Assembly (NCBI GenBank): GCA_011051685.1
Contig: DRKQ01000067.1
Location: 1-44,004, forward strand
Direction of reading: 5' to 3'
Origin: Gammaproteobacteria bacterium
GTDB taxonomy: Bacteria; Pseudomonadota; Gammaproteobacteria; SZUA-152
DNA: 44,004 nt
In this document: one piece after another, positions 43,860 to 44,004 of the stretch
How the letters are laid out: every line of letters begins with the position of its first letter
How positions within the stretch are numbered: the first letter of the stretch is position 1
The notes under the pieces: model-generated
The model's input: the letters and a program-made list of their open reading frames with translations, nothing else
Told to the model about the DNA's origin: nothing
The model's database searches: none
Translations under genes and position numbers: made by a program

Positions 43860-44004
43860 ATTAAGGGTCTCAAAATTGGTTTAACAGACATCGGTGAGAA
43901 TTAGTCACATTGGGCGTTCCTGAAACGTCAGTGAGTGAAGGCAAGTTATCACATAGCGCACTTATACAATGTCAAACTCGGTGGGAGCGCCTTTCCAGGC
44001 GCGA
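43860..44004 (+). repeat. Dispersed intergenic repeat, copy C, truncated by window end
   Basis: GGTCTCAAAATTGGTTTAAC, CAGTGAGTGAAGGCAAG and CATAGCGCACTTATACAATG match copy B read on the minus strand. The palindromic core starts at 43981 and is cut by the end of the window. It lies in the same orientation as copy A. Confidence 0.7.

Noticed and set aside
1-44004. CRISPR arrays, tRNA or rRNA genes, transposase
   Set aside because: No regularly spaced repeats, no cloverleaf or rRNA signature and no transposase-like protein seen by eye; only a hairpin resembling an IS200/IS605 end.

Overview
This window reads as a gammaproteobacterial chromosome segment (inference: possibly an autotrophic sulfur or metal oxidiser) built around a roughly 37 kb metal-resistance and metal-redox island. 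The assignment rests on the protein families present: Czc- and Cus-type RND pumps, a PII-NG protein, a SoxH-like hydrolase, a SoxW-like thioredoxin, Cyc2-like cytochrome-porins and TcdA. No rRNA, tRNA, CRISPR array or transposase was recognised.

Layout. A beta-CASP metallo-hydrolase (324-1727) precedes a rightward operon (1983-8467). That operon has two outer-membrane-channel-like proteins, a secreted HMA protein, a MerT-like transporter, two small CxxC thioredoxin-fold proteins, a doubled CcdA, a small membrane protein, an NHL propeller and a MerR regulator. Two near-identical MerR-type dyads lie upstream. Leftward genes follow: two CDF exporters (8501-9999), a czcCBA-type RND operon (10353-16152) with a CzcI-like protein, then a cus-type RND operon (17073-23063) with a PII-NG protein and a small secreted protein. 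A CusR-like box lies between the cus side and rightward cytochrome genes (24107-24988) and a VTT membrane protein.

From 34752 down to 25884 runs a co-directional copper block: YVTN propeller, MerR regulator, Met-rich secreted protein, CopA-type ATPase with three YHS and two CxxC metal-binding modules, SoxH-like hydrolase, a possible 50-residue protein, an HD-GYP protein with an N-terminal Cys cluster, an FAD oxidoreductase with a Cys-rich tail, an HMA-like protein and a cytochrome c lipoprotein. Two leftward fused monoheme cytochrome-porins (34854-36428 and 36975-38414) and a third small secreted protein follow. The right end (39258-43850) holds a double-thioredoxin SoxW-like protein, a Sel1 protein, TatD, TcdA and a P-loop protein, and looks more GC-rich and housekeeping.

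How it may work together (inference). CDF pumps and the P-type ATPase move metal out of the cytoplasm. The Czc and Cus tripartite pumps move it across the envelope. Met-rich, His-rich, HMA and YHS modules buffer and deliver it. The thioredoxin/CcdA operon and the c-type cytochromes suggest that metal or metal-thiol redox chemistry is coupled to export. A family of intergenic repeats recurs across the window, with copies near both ends.
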